From Synechococcus sp. UW140 (GTDB taxonomy: Bacteria; Cyanobacteriota; Cyanobacteriia; PCC-6307; Cyanobiaceae), in contig NZ_UCOB01000024.1 in NCBI RefSeq assembly GCF_900474295.1, forward strand, positions 1-39,667: 39,667 nt of DNA, in the 5' to 3' direction. The translations under genes and the position numbers were made by a program. Below are positions 18,256 through 26,719 of the stretch, piece by piece. The notes beneath the pieces are model-generated. The model did no database searches. It saw only the letters and a program-made list of their open reading frames with translations, and was not told the DNA's origin. Within the stretch, counting starts at the first letter, position 1; each line of letters starts with the position of its first letter.

Positions 18256-19290
18256 ATGCCCTTGTCGTCTTCCCGTCCGATTTTGGTCACCGGTGCCGCC
18301 GGTTTCATCGGAGCCGCTCTCTGCCAGCGCCTGCTTGAGCGGGGCGATCGTGTGATTGGCATCGATAACCTCAACACGTATTACGACCCAGCCCTGAAGC
18401 AAGCAAGGCTGGCCCAGATCAAGGCAATGGCTCCGCCTGATGCCTGGCAATTTGAATGCCTGGCTCTGGAAGACGGAGAGTCCCTCCTCGCTCTCTTTGC
18501 GACTGAACGGCCAAGGGTGGTAGTGAATTTGGCGGCTCAGGCTGGCGTGCGCTATTCACTTGAGAACCCAGCGGCCTACATCCAGAGCAACCTTGTCGGT
18601 TTCGGGCACATTCTTGAAGGATGTCGTCACCACAGTGTGGACAACCTGGTGTATGCCTCGAGCAGCTCCGTGTATGGCGGCAATCGCAACTTGCCGTTTG
18701 ATGAGCGGCAGGCTGTGAATCACCCGGTCAGTCTCTATGCGGCTAGCAAAAAGGCCAACGAGCTGATGGCTCACACCTACAGCCATCTCTACGGTCTACC
18801 GGCCACTGGTCTGCGCTTCTTCACGGTCTATGGCCCCTGGGGCCGGCCCGACATGGCACCGATGCTGTTTGCCGAGGCGATCCTGGCGGGCCAGCCGATC
18901 CGTGTGTTTAACCACGGCAAGATGCAACGGGATTTCACCTACATCGACGACATTGTGGAAGGGGTGTTGCGCTGTTGCGATAAGCCGGCGACTGTCAATC
19001 CTCACTTCGATCCCCATGCTCCTGATCCGGCGACGGCGGCGGCACCGCATCGGGTGTTCAACATCGGCAACAGTCAGCCCACTGAGCTACTGCGTTTCAT
19101 TGAGGTGATGGAACAGGCCTTGGGTTGCGAGGCGATCAAGGATTTTCAGCCGATGCAGCCCGGAGATGTGGTGGCCACTGCTGCCAAGACCACAGCACTG
19201 GAGGAGTGGGTCGGTTTCCGCCCCTCAACACCGATTGAAACTGGGGTTAAGCGCTTTGCTGATTGGTATCGGAGTTTCTATGCGGTCTGA
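18256..19290 (+). CDS. NAD-dependent sugar epimerase, probably UDP-glucuronate 4-epimerase
   Basis: 344 residues from ATG 18256 (a TTG just before it is in frame but less likely). Extended SDR fold: VTGAAGFIGAAL (Gly13, Gly16, Gly19) for NAD, DNLNTYYDPALKQARL, the catalytic SSSSVYGG serine region and YAASKKANE (Tyr161, Lys165), then FFTVYGPWGRPDMAP and a C-terminal sugar-binding half. The DNLNxYYDxxLKxARL and GPWGRPDMA wording is typical of the CapI/LpsL branch that converts UDP-glucuronate to UDP-galacturonate. Position after the UDP-glucose dehydrogenase gene supports this. The product presumably feeds capsule or surface glycan synthesis. Confidence 0.92.
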   Translation: MPLSSSRPILVTGAAGFIGAALCQRLLERGDRVIGIDNLNTYYDPALKQARLAQIKAMAPPDAWQFECLALEDGESLLALFATERPRVVVNLAAQAGVRYSLENPAAYIQSNLVGFGHILEGCRHHSVDNLVYASSSSVYGGNRNLPFDERQAVNHPVSLYAASKKANELMAHTYSHLYGLPATGLRFFTVYGPWGRPDMAPMLFAEAILAGQPIRVFNHGKMQRDFTYIDDIVEGVLRCCDKPATVNPHFDPHAPDPATAAAPHRVFNIGNSQPTELLRFIEVMEQALGCEAIKDFQPMQPGDVVATAAKTTALEEWVGFRPSTPIETGVKRFADWYRSFYAV

Positions 19291-19293
19291 GGC

Positions 19294-19770
19294 TCAGTCG
19301 TAAAAACGTTGTCCATCCGCACGTTTGCGTTGATGGCGCCTTGCCTCCCTCCGGGTGTATTCACTCACGGTGGGGTTCGACACACTGGGGTCAACGTGTG
19401 CGACTTGTTCCCACAGGTCACGCGGAGCCCAGCGCACGGTGTGCTCCACACGATCGTGCTTGGTGATATGGCACCAATGGCTGCTACCGCATTGCGGGCA
19501 GAAGAGTTCTTCCAGCCACTCGTTACTCAGCACGAGCACCGGGTAGGCATTGATGATTAACTGGGCGCGCTTGGACGACATCCCACGACGTTGCAGTTCT
19601 TCCGGACTGAGAAGATGCAGGTAGTACTTCTTGCCATTGCCTTCGATGCGCTGCTCGGGGTGCACCGGGCAAAACAATTCACGCCGTTTGGGCCTGCGGT
19701 TGCGGCTTGGACTCTTCGTTGTTGAAGACTGAGACGCTGATTCGACCAATGCAATGGTGCACCCAAGCAA
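19294..19770 (-). CDS. Conserved hypothetical with Cys/His pairs
   Basis: 158 residues if started at TTG 19770; an in-frame stop directly precedes it. TTG 19749 is a plausible shorter start, and neither has a clear ribosome site. A basic head (SRNRRPKRR) precedes FCPVHPEQ; about 55 residues later FCPQCGSSHWCH gives a second pair, so a zinc-ribbon-like site (CPxH with CPxC) is likely. The C-terminus is strongly basic (EYTRREARRHQRKRADGQRF). I do not know the function; the basic ends and zinc-like site suggest a nucleic-acid or ribosome partner, which is inference. It ends 3 bp from the convergent epimerase gene. Confidence 0.78.
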   Translation of the reverse strand: MLGCTIALVESASQSSTTKSPSRNRRPKRRELFCPVHPEQRIEGNGKKYYLHLLSPEELQRRGMSSKRAQLIINAYPVLVLSNEWLEELFCPQCGSSHWCHITKHDRVEHTVRWAPRDLWEQVAHVDPSVSNPTVSEYTRREARRHQRKRADGQRFYD

Positions 19771-19892
19771 TCACTTTAATCAGCTGAGGTCACCTCAAGC
19801 TTTTAAAGCCGAATCAATGGCAATTGAGACTTAGCAGGTTTACAGGCCCCATGAGTGTGTTGTGCTCAAGAGGCCAGAAGCCTACGAAGCAA

Positions 19893-20093
19893 TCAGGCGG
19901 ACCCGACTCCCGTGTAGGAACCATAGAAAAAGAGGCCGACGACGAAAAGAACAGCCATCCCTCCAGCTGTGGCCACTAACCAAAGAGGAAGAGTTCCTTC
20001 GGTCCAGCGAGATCGCCAGGCCACAGCAGGTCGACCGTCTGGAAGGCGATCAGGAATACGACCGTCAGGAAGATTGGATTTTTTGCCGCTCAT
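19893..20093 (-). CDS. psbJ: Photosystem II reaction-centre protein J
   Basis: 66 residues; one membrane helix ([22 protein letters not shown]) followed by GSYTGVGSA, the PsbJ signature. The N-terminus ([16 protein letters not shown]) is the longer form seen in marine picocyanobacteria. It takes part in PSII electron flow on the acceptor side and in dimer assembly. Last gene of psbEFLJ, 12 bp after psbL. Confidence 0.96.
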   Translation of the reverse strand: MSGKKSNLPDGRIPDRLPDGRPAVAWRSRWTEGTLPLWLVATAGGMAVLFVVGLFFYGSYTGVGSA

Positions 20094-20105
20094 GAAATCA
20101 GTTCC

Positions 20106-20225
20106 TCAGTTGAAGAAGTAGCTGGAGAACAGAATCCCGCAGGTGAAGATGAACAACAGGCCCAGGTACAGGCTGGTGCGGTTCAGCTCAACAGGAAGGC
20201 TGTTCGGATTGTTGTTGCGCTCCAT
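20106..20225 (-). CDS. psbL: Photosystem II reaction-centre protein L
   Basis: 39 residues from ATG 20225 ([11 protein letters not shown]). It has the conserved [16 protein letters not shown] and the [11 protein letters not shown] end. Single membrane helix; located at the PSII dimer interface, needed for the acceptor side. An upstream in-frame extension to 20330 is not part of the gene. Confidence 0.98.
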   Translation of the reverse strand: MERNNNPNSLPVELNRTSLYLGLLFIFTCGILFSSYFFN

Positions 20226-20248
20226 GGTGTCTTGGATCTGTGAGGTGA

Positions 20249-20386
20249 TCAGCGGCGAATAAACTGCATGGCAGCAAGGGCGCCAAGGAAAAACACCGTA
20301 GGCACGCCCAGGGTGTGAAGGGCCAGCCAACGCACCGTGAAAATCGGGTAGTTGCGCGGCGTGGAGGTGGCAGGAGACTGCGTCAT
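20249..20386 (-). CDS. psbF: Cytochrome b559 subunit beta
   Basis: 45 residues, read directly from the sequence. [10 protein letters not shown] leads to [20 protein letters not shown] with haem-ligand His24, then [15 protein letters not shown]. It pairs with PsbE to hold the b559 haem at the stromal side of PSII. Three bp after psbE. Confidence 0.98.
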   Translation of the reverse strand: MTQSPATSTPRNYPIFTVRWLALHTLGVPTVFFLGALAAMQFIRR

Positions 20387-20389
20387 GAT

Positions 20390-20638
20390 TTATTTCAGGC
20401 GAACGTCAAGTTGGGACTTGCCTTCGTATCGCTGGCTCACAACAGGAGCTTTGCTCTCGCTCGCCTGAAAATAAGCATCAGGACGAGGAGTTCCAAAGGC
20501 GTCGTAGGCCAGGCCAGTGGACACGAACAGGAAGCCGGCGAGGAAAATCGCAGGCAGTGTCACAGCGTGGATCACCCAATAGCGGATGCTGGTGATGATC
20601 TCAAAAAACGGGCGTTCCCCGGTGGAGCCGGCAGCCAT
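20390..20638 (-). CDS. psbE: Cytochrome b559 subunit alpha
   Basis: 82 residues, normal length. [20 protein letters not shown] with haem-ligand His24, one membrane helix ([20 protein letters not shown]), then the lumenal [10 protein letters not shown] region. First gene of psbEFLJ, required for PSII assembly. Two hairpins lie between it and ycf48. Confidence 0.98.
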   Translation of the reverse strand: MAAGSTGERPFFEIITSIRYWVIHAVTLPAIFLAGFLFVSTGLAYDAFGTPRPDAYFQASESKAPVVSQRYEGKSQLDVRLK

Positions 20639-20699
20639 GGCTTCGGGCGTATCAGCTTGGAGATCCTAAGGGCTGGGTCCGATCCTCGGGGCCTCTTGC

Positions 20700-20749
20700 C
20701 TCTGTTGGTTACACAGAGTTGTGGGCTGGGTGGTGTTGGATCAGCCCAC
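20700..20749 (-). promoter_or_regulatory. Two hairpins between ycf48 and psbE
   Basis: GTGGGCTG (20721-20728) pairs with CAGCCCAC (20742-20749), overlapping the ycf48 stop; CTCTGT (20700-20705) pairs with ACAGAG (20713-20718). Neither is followed by a T-run on either strand, so mRNA-stability or partial-termination elements are more likely than strong terminators. They lie immediately upstream of ycf48's stop in genome order, so in the minus-strand transcript they follow psbE's own upstream region. Confidence 0.5.
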
Positions 20750-21733
20750 CCAGCGCAGCAGAATGCCTCGCTCGCCAAGCACGAAACCTTTCCCATCCAC
20801 CATCGCGAAGCGAGTGAAGTTGCTGGGCTGCTTTGCTCCCACAGGGTCCCTCTGCCAGCTCTGCCCACCGTCATTGCTGACCAGCAGAGTGCCGTTGCCA
20901 CCGGCAGCCCAGATGGCGCCGTCTGGAGTCCAGGTCAGATCGAGATAGCCGTATCCATTCGTGATTGGAACGATGGGCTTGCCCCAGCTCTCGTAGTTGT
21001 CGGTGTCATCATTCAGACGGATTTGGGCACCGCGGGCCAGCATCCAAAGGTGGCCGTCTGGCTGGTACCCAATGCTCTGCAGTCGTTGGCTGCTCACCCG
21101 TTGATGCACCTGCCAGACGGGCTGACCGGGATCCCAGCTGGCGTAAAAGTTGCCCAAGCTGCTGACGCTCATGTAGCGGCCATCGTCACTGCGGCGCAAA
21201 TCTCTAACCGCTCCAGCGGCGTCGCTAACTTCGGCATCCCAACTGCCCCCTCCGTCAGAGGTTTGATAAACAGCCCCAACGTTGGTGGCGAGTTCAGCCC
21301 GATTACGGCCAAGGGCGGTAATCAGATAAGGCTCGCCTGGGAGCTTGGTGTCAAGAAAGAGTCGGGTCCAGTTGCTGCCGCCATCGCTGGTGTGCATCAG
21401 CAGGCCCGGCTGACCAGCGAGCCAGCCGTCCTGACCATCGAAATCGATGCTGATCAGTCGGAAGTTCTCTTCTTCAGGCAGGTCCAGGCTGCGTTCGCTC
21501 CAGCTCTCACCCCCGTCTTGGGTCTCCAGGATCATTCGGTTGCTGCCGACAAGGAAGCCGTGGTTGGCGTCCGTGAACGCCACATCCAGGGGATTGGACT
21601 GGGTGTCGAGCGCAATGGCCTGCCAGGGGCTGGTCTCCGCCGCTGCCAGACGTGTTGCCACGCAACCTCCGAGGCCAAGGCCGAGGCAGGCCACCAGCAG
21701 CAGCTGGATCAAGGGTTTGAACAGGCGCTTCAT
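20741..21733 (-). CDS. ycf48: Photosystem II assembly/stability factor Ycf48 (HCF136-like)
   Basis: 330 residues from ATG 21733 (MKRLFKPL); an in-frame extension to 21808 is discarded because it would bury the signal. A lipoprotein signal ends in LGLGGC (Cys24). The mature part is a seven-bladed propeller with repeated blade ends such as ILETQDGGESW, LMHTSDGGSNW, VYQTSDGGGSW and LLVSNDGGQSW (Asp-Gly-Gly-x-Ser-Trp), the BNR-like blades of Ycf48. It binds pre-D1 in early PSII assembly in the thylakoid lumen. Its position between rubA and psbEFLJ is the conserved cyanobacterial order. Confidence 0.96.
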   Translation of the reverse strand: MKRLFKPLIQLLLVACLGLGLGGCVATRLAAAETSPWQAIALDTQSNPLDVAFTDANHGFLVGSNRMILETQDGGESWSERSLDLPEEENFRLISIDFDGQDGWLAGQPGLLMHTSDGGSNWTRLFLDTKLPGEPYLITALGRNRAELATNVGAVYQTSDGGGSWDAEVSDAAGAVRDLRRSDDGRYMSVSSLGNFYASWDPGQPVWQVHQRVSSQRLQSIGYQPDGHLWMLARGAQIRLNDDTDNYESWGKPIVPITNGYGYLDLTWTPDGAIWAAGGNGTLLVSNDGGQSWQRDPVGAKQPSNFTRFAMVDGKGFVLGERGILLRWVG

Positions 21734-21773
21734 GGGGAACAACAGGAGTGCAGGCTGGATGGCAGTGATGCGA

Positions 21774-22232
21774 TCAGCGCAGGGAATAAAGGGAGAGGAA
21801 AAAGGCAAAGGCCAGAGCCATGCTGCCGAAGATCAGCACATTTTTCTGACCTGGTGTGAGGCGATTGACCCCAAGGCCGTAGTTGAGGTTTTCCTCGAAT
21901 CCGCTGGGCTTCGTGGAAGGGCCAATATCTCGGAAGGCGCCCACCTTGCTGCGGCACACCGGACAGCGGAAACGTATGGCGTCCAGGTCTTCAAAGGCTG
22001 TGCCCGAATCGATTCCAAGCTTTTTCACCCCTTCGGCGGGGTCATACACATAGCCACAGCTGCGGCACTCAAAGCGATGGGTGCGCGGATCGGTGGTCGA
22101 TTCTTCTGCGGCGGTTGAAGACTCGGGTGTCGGTGACTCAGTGGTAGTCACCGTTGTACTGGTCACCTCAGCTTCTGTGCCGGATGCCTCAGCAGGAGCC
22201 GCAGCCTTGGGTCCAGAAATCTCGTCGCTCAC
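21774..22232 (-). CDS. rubA: Membrane-anchored rubredoxin RubA
   Basis: 152 residues from GTG 22232. The first 48 residues are an acidic, Thr/Ser/Glu-rich leader. The rubredoxin iron site is [13 protein letters not shown] (Cys56, Cys59) and CPVCRSK (Cys90, Cys93). A membrane helix near the C-terminus ([18 protein letters not shown]) anchors it. RubA is needed for early photosystem assembly. First gene of the run to ycf48 (40 bp) and psbEFLJ. Divergent from ndhC, with 87 bp between starts. Confidence 0.95.
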   Translation of the reverse strand: MSDEISGPKAAAPAEASGTEAEVTSTTVTTTESPTPESSTAAEESTTDPRTHRFECRSCGYVYDPAEGVKKLGIDSGTAFEDLDAIRFRCPVCRSKVGAFRDIGPSTKPSGFEENLNYGLGVNRLTPGQKNVLIFGSMALAFAFFLSLYSLR

Positions 22233-22319
22233 TGCTGCTTCTCTGGGTCAGGAGACTCTATCGGGGGCGGCAGTCAGGTGGTGGCGAATGCCAGACTGAC
22301 GCCAAGGTCGGGCTCATTC

Positions 22320-22682
22320 ATGTTTGCGCTGCCGGGTTATGACGCCTTTTTGGGCTTCCTGCTGATTGCAGCAGCGGTGCCAGTTTTGGCGTTGATCACC
22401 AACAAGCTTCTCGCTCCTCGCAGTCAGCAAGGTGAGCGTGAGATCACCTACGAATCGGGCATGGAGCCCATCGGTGGTGCCTGGATTCAGTTCAACATCC
22501 GCTACTACATGTTTGCGCTGGTCTTCGTCATCTTCGATGTCGAGACCGTCTTCCTGTATCCCTGGGCCGTGGCATTCCATCGCCTTGGATTGTTGGCCTT
22601 TATCGAGGCCCTCATTTTTATTGCCATCCTGCTGGTGGCGCTGGCCTATGCCTGGCGCAAAGGCGCCCTTGAGTGGAGCTGA
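22320..22682 (+). CDS. ndhC: NAD(P)H-quinone oxidoreductase subunit 3
   Basis: 120 residues from ATG 22320 ([13 protein letters not shown]). Three membrane helices, with the conserved [20 protein letters not shown] loop and [12 protein letters not shown]. Membrane subunit of photosynthetic complex I (NDH-1). An upstream in-frame GTG-type start at 22278 is rejected because the protein otherwise matches the usual length. Three bp to ndhK. Confidence 0.97.
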   Translation: MFALPGYDAFLGFLLIAAAVPVLALITNKLLAPRSQQGEREITYESGMEPIGGAWIQFNIRYYMFALVFVIFDVETVFLYPWAVAFHRLGLLAFIEALIFIAILLVALAYAWRKGALEWS

Positions 22683-22685
22683 CTG

Positions 22686-23465
22686 ATGCCTGAATCAACG
22701 TCCCCTTCAATCGCAGCTGTTCGTGATCTGCGTGCTGCCAGCTGTGGCCCTGTGGCTGGAGCCGCTGAGTCAGCTCCCGCTGTTACGTCTGATCTGAGTG
22801 AGAACGTCATTCTCACCAGCCTCGATGACCTGCATAACTGGGCCCGACTGAGCAGCCTTTGGCCTTTGTTGTACGGCACAGCTTGCTGCTTCATCGAATT
22901 TGCCGCCCTGATTGGCTCCCGTTTTGACTTTGACCGGTTTGGTCTGGTGCCTCGCAGTTCACCCCGTCAGGCAGACCTTCTGATCGTGGCCGGAACGGTG
23001 ACGATGAAGATGGCTCCGGCTCTGGTCCGCCTCTATGAGCAAATGCCCGAACCCAAGTATGTGATTGCAATGGGGGCATGCACGATTACCGGTGGCATGT
23101 TCAGCGCAGACTCCACGACGGCGGTACGCGGTGTTGACAAGCTGATCCCCGTGGATCTTTATCTGCCTGGGTGCCCGCCTCGGCCGGAAGCGATCTTTGA
23201 TGCGGTGATCAAGTTGCGCAAAAAAGTTTCGAATGAGTCAGTGAGTGATCGGCGCCAGTTGGAGCAAACGCATCGCTATTGCACGGTGAAACACGCCATG
23301 AAGCCTGTTGAACCGATCGTGACCGGGGCATACCTGCAAGCTGAAACGCAAATCGCAGCCTTGCGGCCCGGCGCAGGTCTCCCGATGCCAGCGCTCTCCA
23401 CCCCTGCGTCCACATCTGTGGCCGCCCCTGCGGAATCGCCCACGACTGACTCTTCTGCCTCCTGA
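22686..23465 (+). CDS. ndhK: NAD(P)H-quinone oxidoreductase subunit K
   Basis: 259 residues. It carries the N2 [4Fe-4S] ligands: Cys67-Cys68 in [10 protein letters not shown], Cys132 in GACTITGG and Cys163 in [30 protein letters not shown] is the family block. The first 36 residues and the last 50 are low-complexity Ser/Ala/Pro tails. Peripheral-arm subunit of NDH-1 that passes electrons toward plastoquinone. Confidence 0.96.
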   Translation: MPESTSPSIAAVRDLRAASCGPVAGAAESAPAVTSDLSENVILTSLDDLHNWARLSSLWPLLYGTACCFIEFAALIGSRFDFDRFGLVPRSSPRQADLLIVAGTVTMKMAPALVRLYEQMPEPKYVIAMGACTITGGMFSADSTTAVRGVDKLIPVDLYLPGCPPRPEAIFDAVIKLRKKVSNESVSDRRQLEQTHRYCTVKHAMKPVEPIVTGAYLQAETQIAALRPGAGLPMPALSTPASTSVAAPAESPTTDSSAS

Positions 23466-23476
23466 GCGCTATTGCC

Positions 23477-24034
23477 ATGAGTGAAACGCCTAAGCCTTCC
23501 GCCGCGAGCACGTCTGAAGAGAGCCAGCTTCCAGCTGCGCCTGAACGTGGCCCTGTGAGTTTGTGGCTGCAGCAACAAGGCTTCGAGCATGAGCTGTTGC
23601 CAGCTGATCATGTTGGTGTTGAAACGATCGGGATTGAACCGATGTTTCTGCCTGTGATCGCAGCAGCCTTGAAAGGGTATGGATTCGACTATCTCCAGTG
23701 CCAGGGCGGATACGACGAAGGCCCGGGGCAACGGCTTGTCTGTTTCTATCACTTGGTGGCGATGTCCGAAGTGGTGGAGGGCAATGGTGACCAGGTGCGT
23801 GAAGTGCGGCTCAAAGTGTTCCTTTCCCGTGAAGGCGAGCCCCATCTGCCCACGCTTTACGGCCTCTTCCGGGGCGCGGATTGGCAGGAGCGTGAAACCT
23901 TCGACATGTTTGGCATTCGTTTTGATGGTCACCCCCATCCCAAGCGCTTATTGATGCCGGAAGATTGGAAGGGCTGGCCTCTGCGCAAGGATTATGTGCA
24001 GCCTGATTTTTACGAAATGCAGGATGCCTATTGA
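23477..24034 (+). CDS. ndhJ: NAD(P)H-quinone oxidoreductase subunit J
   Basis: 185 residues. After a Ser/Pro-rich head, it shows the 30-kDa subunit block: [24 protein letters not shown] and [18 protein letters not shown] near the C-terminus. Peripheral-arm subunit of NDH-1, cotranscribed with ndhC and ndhK (11 bp after ndhK). Confidence 0.96.
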   Translation: MSETPKPSAASTSEESQLPAAPERGPVSLWLQQQGFEHELLPADHVGVETIGIEPMFLPVIAAALKGYGFDYLQCQGGYDEGPGQRLVCFYHLVAMSEVVEGNGDQVREVRLKVFLSREGEPHLPTLYGLFRGADWQERETFDMFGIRFDGHPHPKRLLMPEDWKGWPLRKDYVQPDFYEMQDAY

Positions 24035-24355
24035 TTGGACTTGGCTTGATTGCTTGGTTGAGAATGTTTTTGAGATGGCAGAAGGGAGAGCGTCCACAGA
24101 GTTTTGATGCTCTGGGCTTGTTGATTGCACTGTCTACGGTGAATTCATCATTTCAATGTTGATTGTGGTACGGACGAATTGAGTGATTGATGGGTATTGA
24201 TCTCCTCCCGGTCGTTGTATTCGCTTAGGAGAGGTTGAGGCATCTGGTGTTTGCTTTTTGTCTCTTGTGGCTTCGGGTTTGGCGCACAATTGCACGTTGT
24301 TCTTGTTAGTTTTGGTCGGTTTCTTTCACTCGTTTGTTTCTGGACAGCGTCGTTT
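24035..24355. other. 321-bp intergenic stretch, more AT-rich than its flanks
   Basis: Lies between the convergent ndhJ and yvcK-like ends. I see no ORF, tRNA or strong hairpin followed by a T-run. T-rich runs such as GTTTGCTTTTTG at about 24250 and several GATTG repeats are present. It could hold a small RNA or terminators, but nothing supports one. Confidence 0.6.
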
Positions 24356-25693
24356 TTATTGGCCTTGTCCTGCTTGTTTGTCTGACTTTTGTTTGCGATA
24401 GAAGCGCATCACTCCAAGCGCGAGGCTGCGGGGGTCATGGCGCAATGTGGCCGTGGGCCGGCTTCCTTGCAGTGGCGCTTCCATCACCTCGTATCCCTCT
24501 GTCTGCAGTGCCCGGCGATTGCACAGCACGGGTTCCGCTCCCCGGGATCGGTAGTGGGTAATCAGGGGTGATTCGGGTAAGTCTTCTTGGGCCAGTACGG
24601 CAGTGAACAAGCGTTTGCTTACGCCAAGGCTCGCGAGCTGGGCTTCGATGGCTCGCAGGTGGCCGCTCACATCCAGTCCATCGGTTTCGCCTGGTTGTGT
24701 CATCAGATTGCAGATGTACAGCCGAGGAGCCCTGCTGCGCTGAATGGCCGTCACCAGTTCGGGCACCAGCAGGTTGGGTAAGAGCGAGGTGTAGAGGCTT
24801 CCGGGGCCGAGCAGGATCAGATCGGCATGGGCAATGGCTTCAAGCGCTCGCGGTAGGGCTGGTGGTTGTTCAGGGAGGCAGCCCAGGCGCACGATTGGGC
24901 TTGGTGCATGGCCAATGGCCGACTCCCCTTCGATGCGTTCGCCGTTTTCAAGTTCGGCCCAGAGGCGCACATCCACGTTGGTCGCTGGCACGACTTGACC
25001 CTGCACGGCCAAAACACGACTGGACGCCGTGATGGCTGTTTCCAGGCTGCCGGTGATCGCTGTGAGCGCCGACAGGAATAGGTTCCCGAAGCTGTGGCCT
25101 TCTAGGCCCCCGCCTGCCGAAAATCGATATTGGAACAGGCGGGTGAGCAGTGGTTCCTCGGTCGAGAGGGCGGCAAGACAGTTGCGGATGTCGCCGGGTG
25201 GCTGCACACCCAGTTCCCGGCGCAGCACACCGCTGCTGCCGCCGTCATCGGCCACGGTGACGATGGCCGTGATATTTGAGCTGTAGCGCTTCAGCCCACT
25301 GAGCAGGGTGGAAAGGCCTGTGCCCCCGCCAATGGCAACAATGTTCGGACCGCGGTTGAGTCGGCTTTTGGCCCGCAGTGCATCCACCAGCACCGTGTCT
25401 TTCTCGGGAGCAAGGGCCTGCTGAATCGACCCGAAGCTGCGGCTCTGGCCCCATAAGAGCAGGCCGATGCCGATCAGCACGACAAGGGGACCCGTTACTT
25501 CTCGCGGCAGGACTCGCGTGATCCAGCCCAGTGATTCCTGGATGGCCCACAGCATCCAGTAAATCGGTTGTAGGTCAGCCCACACTGCTGCTCCCAGAAA
25601 TGCCAGCATCAGGCCAATGCTGGAGGTGAGCAGCCAGCGCTTCACCACCAGGCCTGGTTGCAGCCAGCGCACGGCCCGGCGCGATCGGTTCAT
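24356..25693 (-). CDS. YvcK/CofD-family protein with N-terminal membrane segments
   Basis: 445 residues from ATG 25693 (MNRSRRAVRWLQPG); an ATG at 25756 is an alternative, and neither has a clear ribosome site. Two hydrophobic segments (LTSSIGLMLAFLGAAVWA and TGPLVVLIGIGLLLWG) precede the YvcK core: VAIGGGTGLSTLLSGLKRYS, VTVADDGGSSGVLRRE, PPGDIRNCLAALS, EGHSFGNLFLSALTAI and LGPGSLYTSLLPNLLV. In Firmicutes and Actinobacteria, YvcK is tied to cell-wall and carbon control and binds UDP-sugars. The role in cyanobacteria is not settled. Divergent from the MlaF-like gene. Confidence 0.9.
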   Translation of the reverse strand: MNRSRRAVRWLQPGLVVKRWLLTSSIGLMLAFLGAAVWADLQPIYWMLWAIQESLGWITRVLPREVTGPLVVLIGIGLLLWGQSRSFGSIQQALAPEKDTVLVDALRAKSRLNRGPNIVAIGGGTGLSTLLSGLKRYSSNITAIVTVADDGGSSGVLRRELGVQPPGDIRNCLAALSTEEPLLTRLFQYRFSAGGGLEGHSFGNLFLSALTAITGSLETAITASSRVLAVQGQVVPATNVDVRLWAELENGERIEGESAIGHAPSPIVRLGCLPEQPPALPRALEAIAHADLILLGPGSLYTSLLPNLLVPELVTAIQRSRAPRLYICNLMTQPGETDGLDVSGHLRAIEAQLASLGVSKRLFTAVLAQEDLPESPLITHYRSRGAEPVLCNRRALQTEGYEVMEAPLQGSRPTATLRHDPRSLALGVMRFYRKQKSDKQAGQGQ

Positions 25694-25871
25694 CAGATCG
25701 CGTTGCCGTGGAGAGTGCACCCCACGCAGCCTGTCTGTGCGGCTGCTGCGCCTCATCCTGGGCCGTGATGAAGGGTTAGGCGAGCTCAACAGCTGGGCGG
25801 TATCGGCAGGGCTTCCTGAACTGTACGGAAGTGGCCAGGATCCACCACCCCCCCTTGCAAAAGCATGCAGG

Positions 25872-26714
25872 ATGGGGATCAAGCACCGTTTCCTTGTTCG
25901 CGTGCAAAGCTTGACGGCGAGCTCCACTTCTTCAGCGCACCATCCCGTGGTGGAGATGCGCAAGCTCACGATGCAGTGGGGAGCGCGGCCCGTGCTCGAT
26001 CGGGTTGATTTGAAGATGGAGCCTGGTCAGCGGCTTGCGGTTGTTGGCCCCTCCGGCGCCGGAAAATCAACGGTGTTGCGTTTATTGGCGGGTCTGCAGT
26101 TGCCCACTGCTGGGGAGCTGCGGTTGTTCGGCGAGCCTCAGGATTATTTGCGCCTGGATCAGCGCTATCCCAAGGATGTGCGCTTGGTGTTCCAGAACCC
26201 GGCGCTCTTGGCGTCGCTCACGGTGGAGGAGAACGTCGGCTTTTTATTGATGCGGCTCGGGCGCTTTAAGCCCAGTCAGATTCGCGAACGGGTGATGGCC
26301 TGTCTCGAAGCCGTAGGCCTGCACGATGTGGCCGACCAATTCCCTGGTCAGCTCAGCGGCGGCATGCAGAAACGCGTCAGCTTTGCCAGGGCGCTTGTGG
26401 ATGATCCCGATCGTGATGCGGAGGCGATGCCGCTGATGCTGTACGACGAGCCCACGGCCGGTCTCGATCCTGTGGCCTGCACCCGGATTGAGGACCTGAT
26501 TGTGAAGACCACGGCCGTGGCCAACGGCTGTTCGGTCGTGGTGAGCCATGTTCACAGCACGATTGAGCGCACGGCTGAGCGGGTCGTACTGCTTTACGGC
26601 GGTCAATTTCGCTGGGATGGATCGATTGAGGAGTACCGCCGTAGCGAGAACCCTTACGTCCAACAGTTCAGGACCGGTAACCTGCACGGGCCGATGCAAC
26701 CCACCGATCACTGA
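25872..26714 (+). CDS. MlaF/TGD3-like ABC transporter ATP-binding protein
   Basis: 280 residues from ATG 25872 (start uncertain; a GTG further in is possible). Walker A VVGPSGAGKSTV, Q-loop VRLVFQNPAL, ABC signature LSGGMQKRVSFARAL, Walker B PLMLYDEPTAGLD and switch His in VVVSHVHS are all present. The EEYRRSENPYVQQF tail and MQKR in the signature are typical of the MlaF/Ttg2A lineage that drives phospholipid transport. The MCE-domain partner follows after 5 bp; the permease (MlaE/TGD1 type) is not in the window. Confidence 0.92.
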   Translation: MGIKHRFLVRVQSLTASSTSSAHHPVVEMRKLTMQWGARPVLDRVDLKMEPGQRLAVVGPSGAGKSTVLRLLAGLQLPTAGELRLFGEPQDYLRLDQRYPKDVRLVFQNPALLASLTVEENVGFLLMRLGRFKPSQIRERVMACLEAVGLHDVADQFPGQLSGGMQKRVSFARALVDDPDRDAEAMPLMLYDEPTAGLDPVACTRIEDLIVKTTAVANGCSVVVSHVHSTIERTAERVVLLYGGQFRWDGSIEEYRRSENPYVQQFRTGNLHGPMQPTDH

Positions 26715-26719
26715 TTGCT

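Noticed and set aside
20315-21859. 514-residue plus-strand ORF opposite ycf48 and psbE
   Set aside because: Antisense of well-known genes with intact motifs.
24035-24355. Hidden small RNA or tRNA in the intergenic stretch
   Set aside because: No cloverleaf, CCA end or strong hairpin with T-run could be found by reading.
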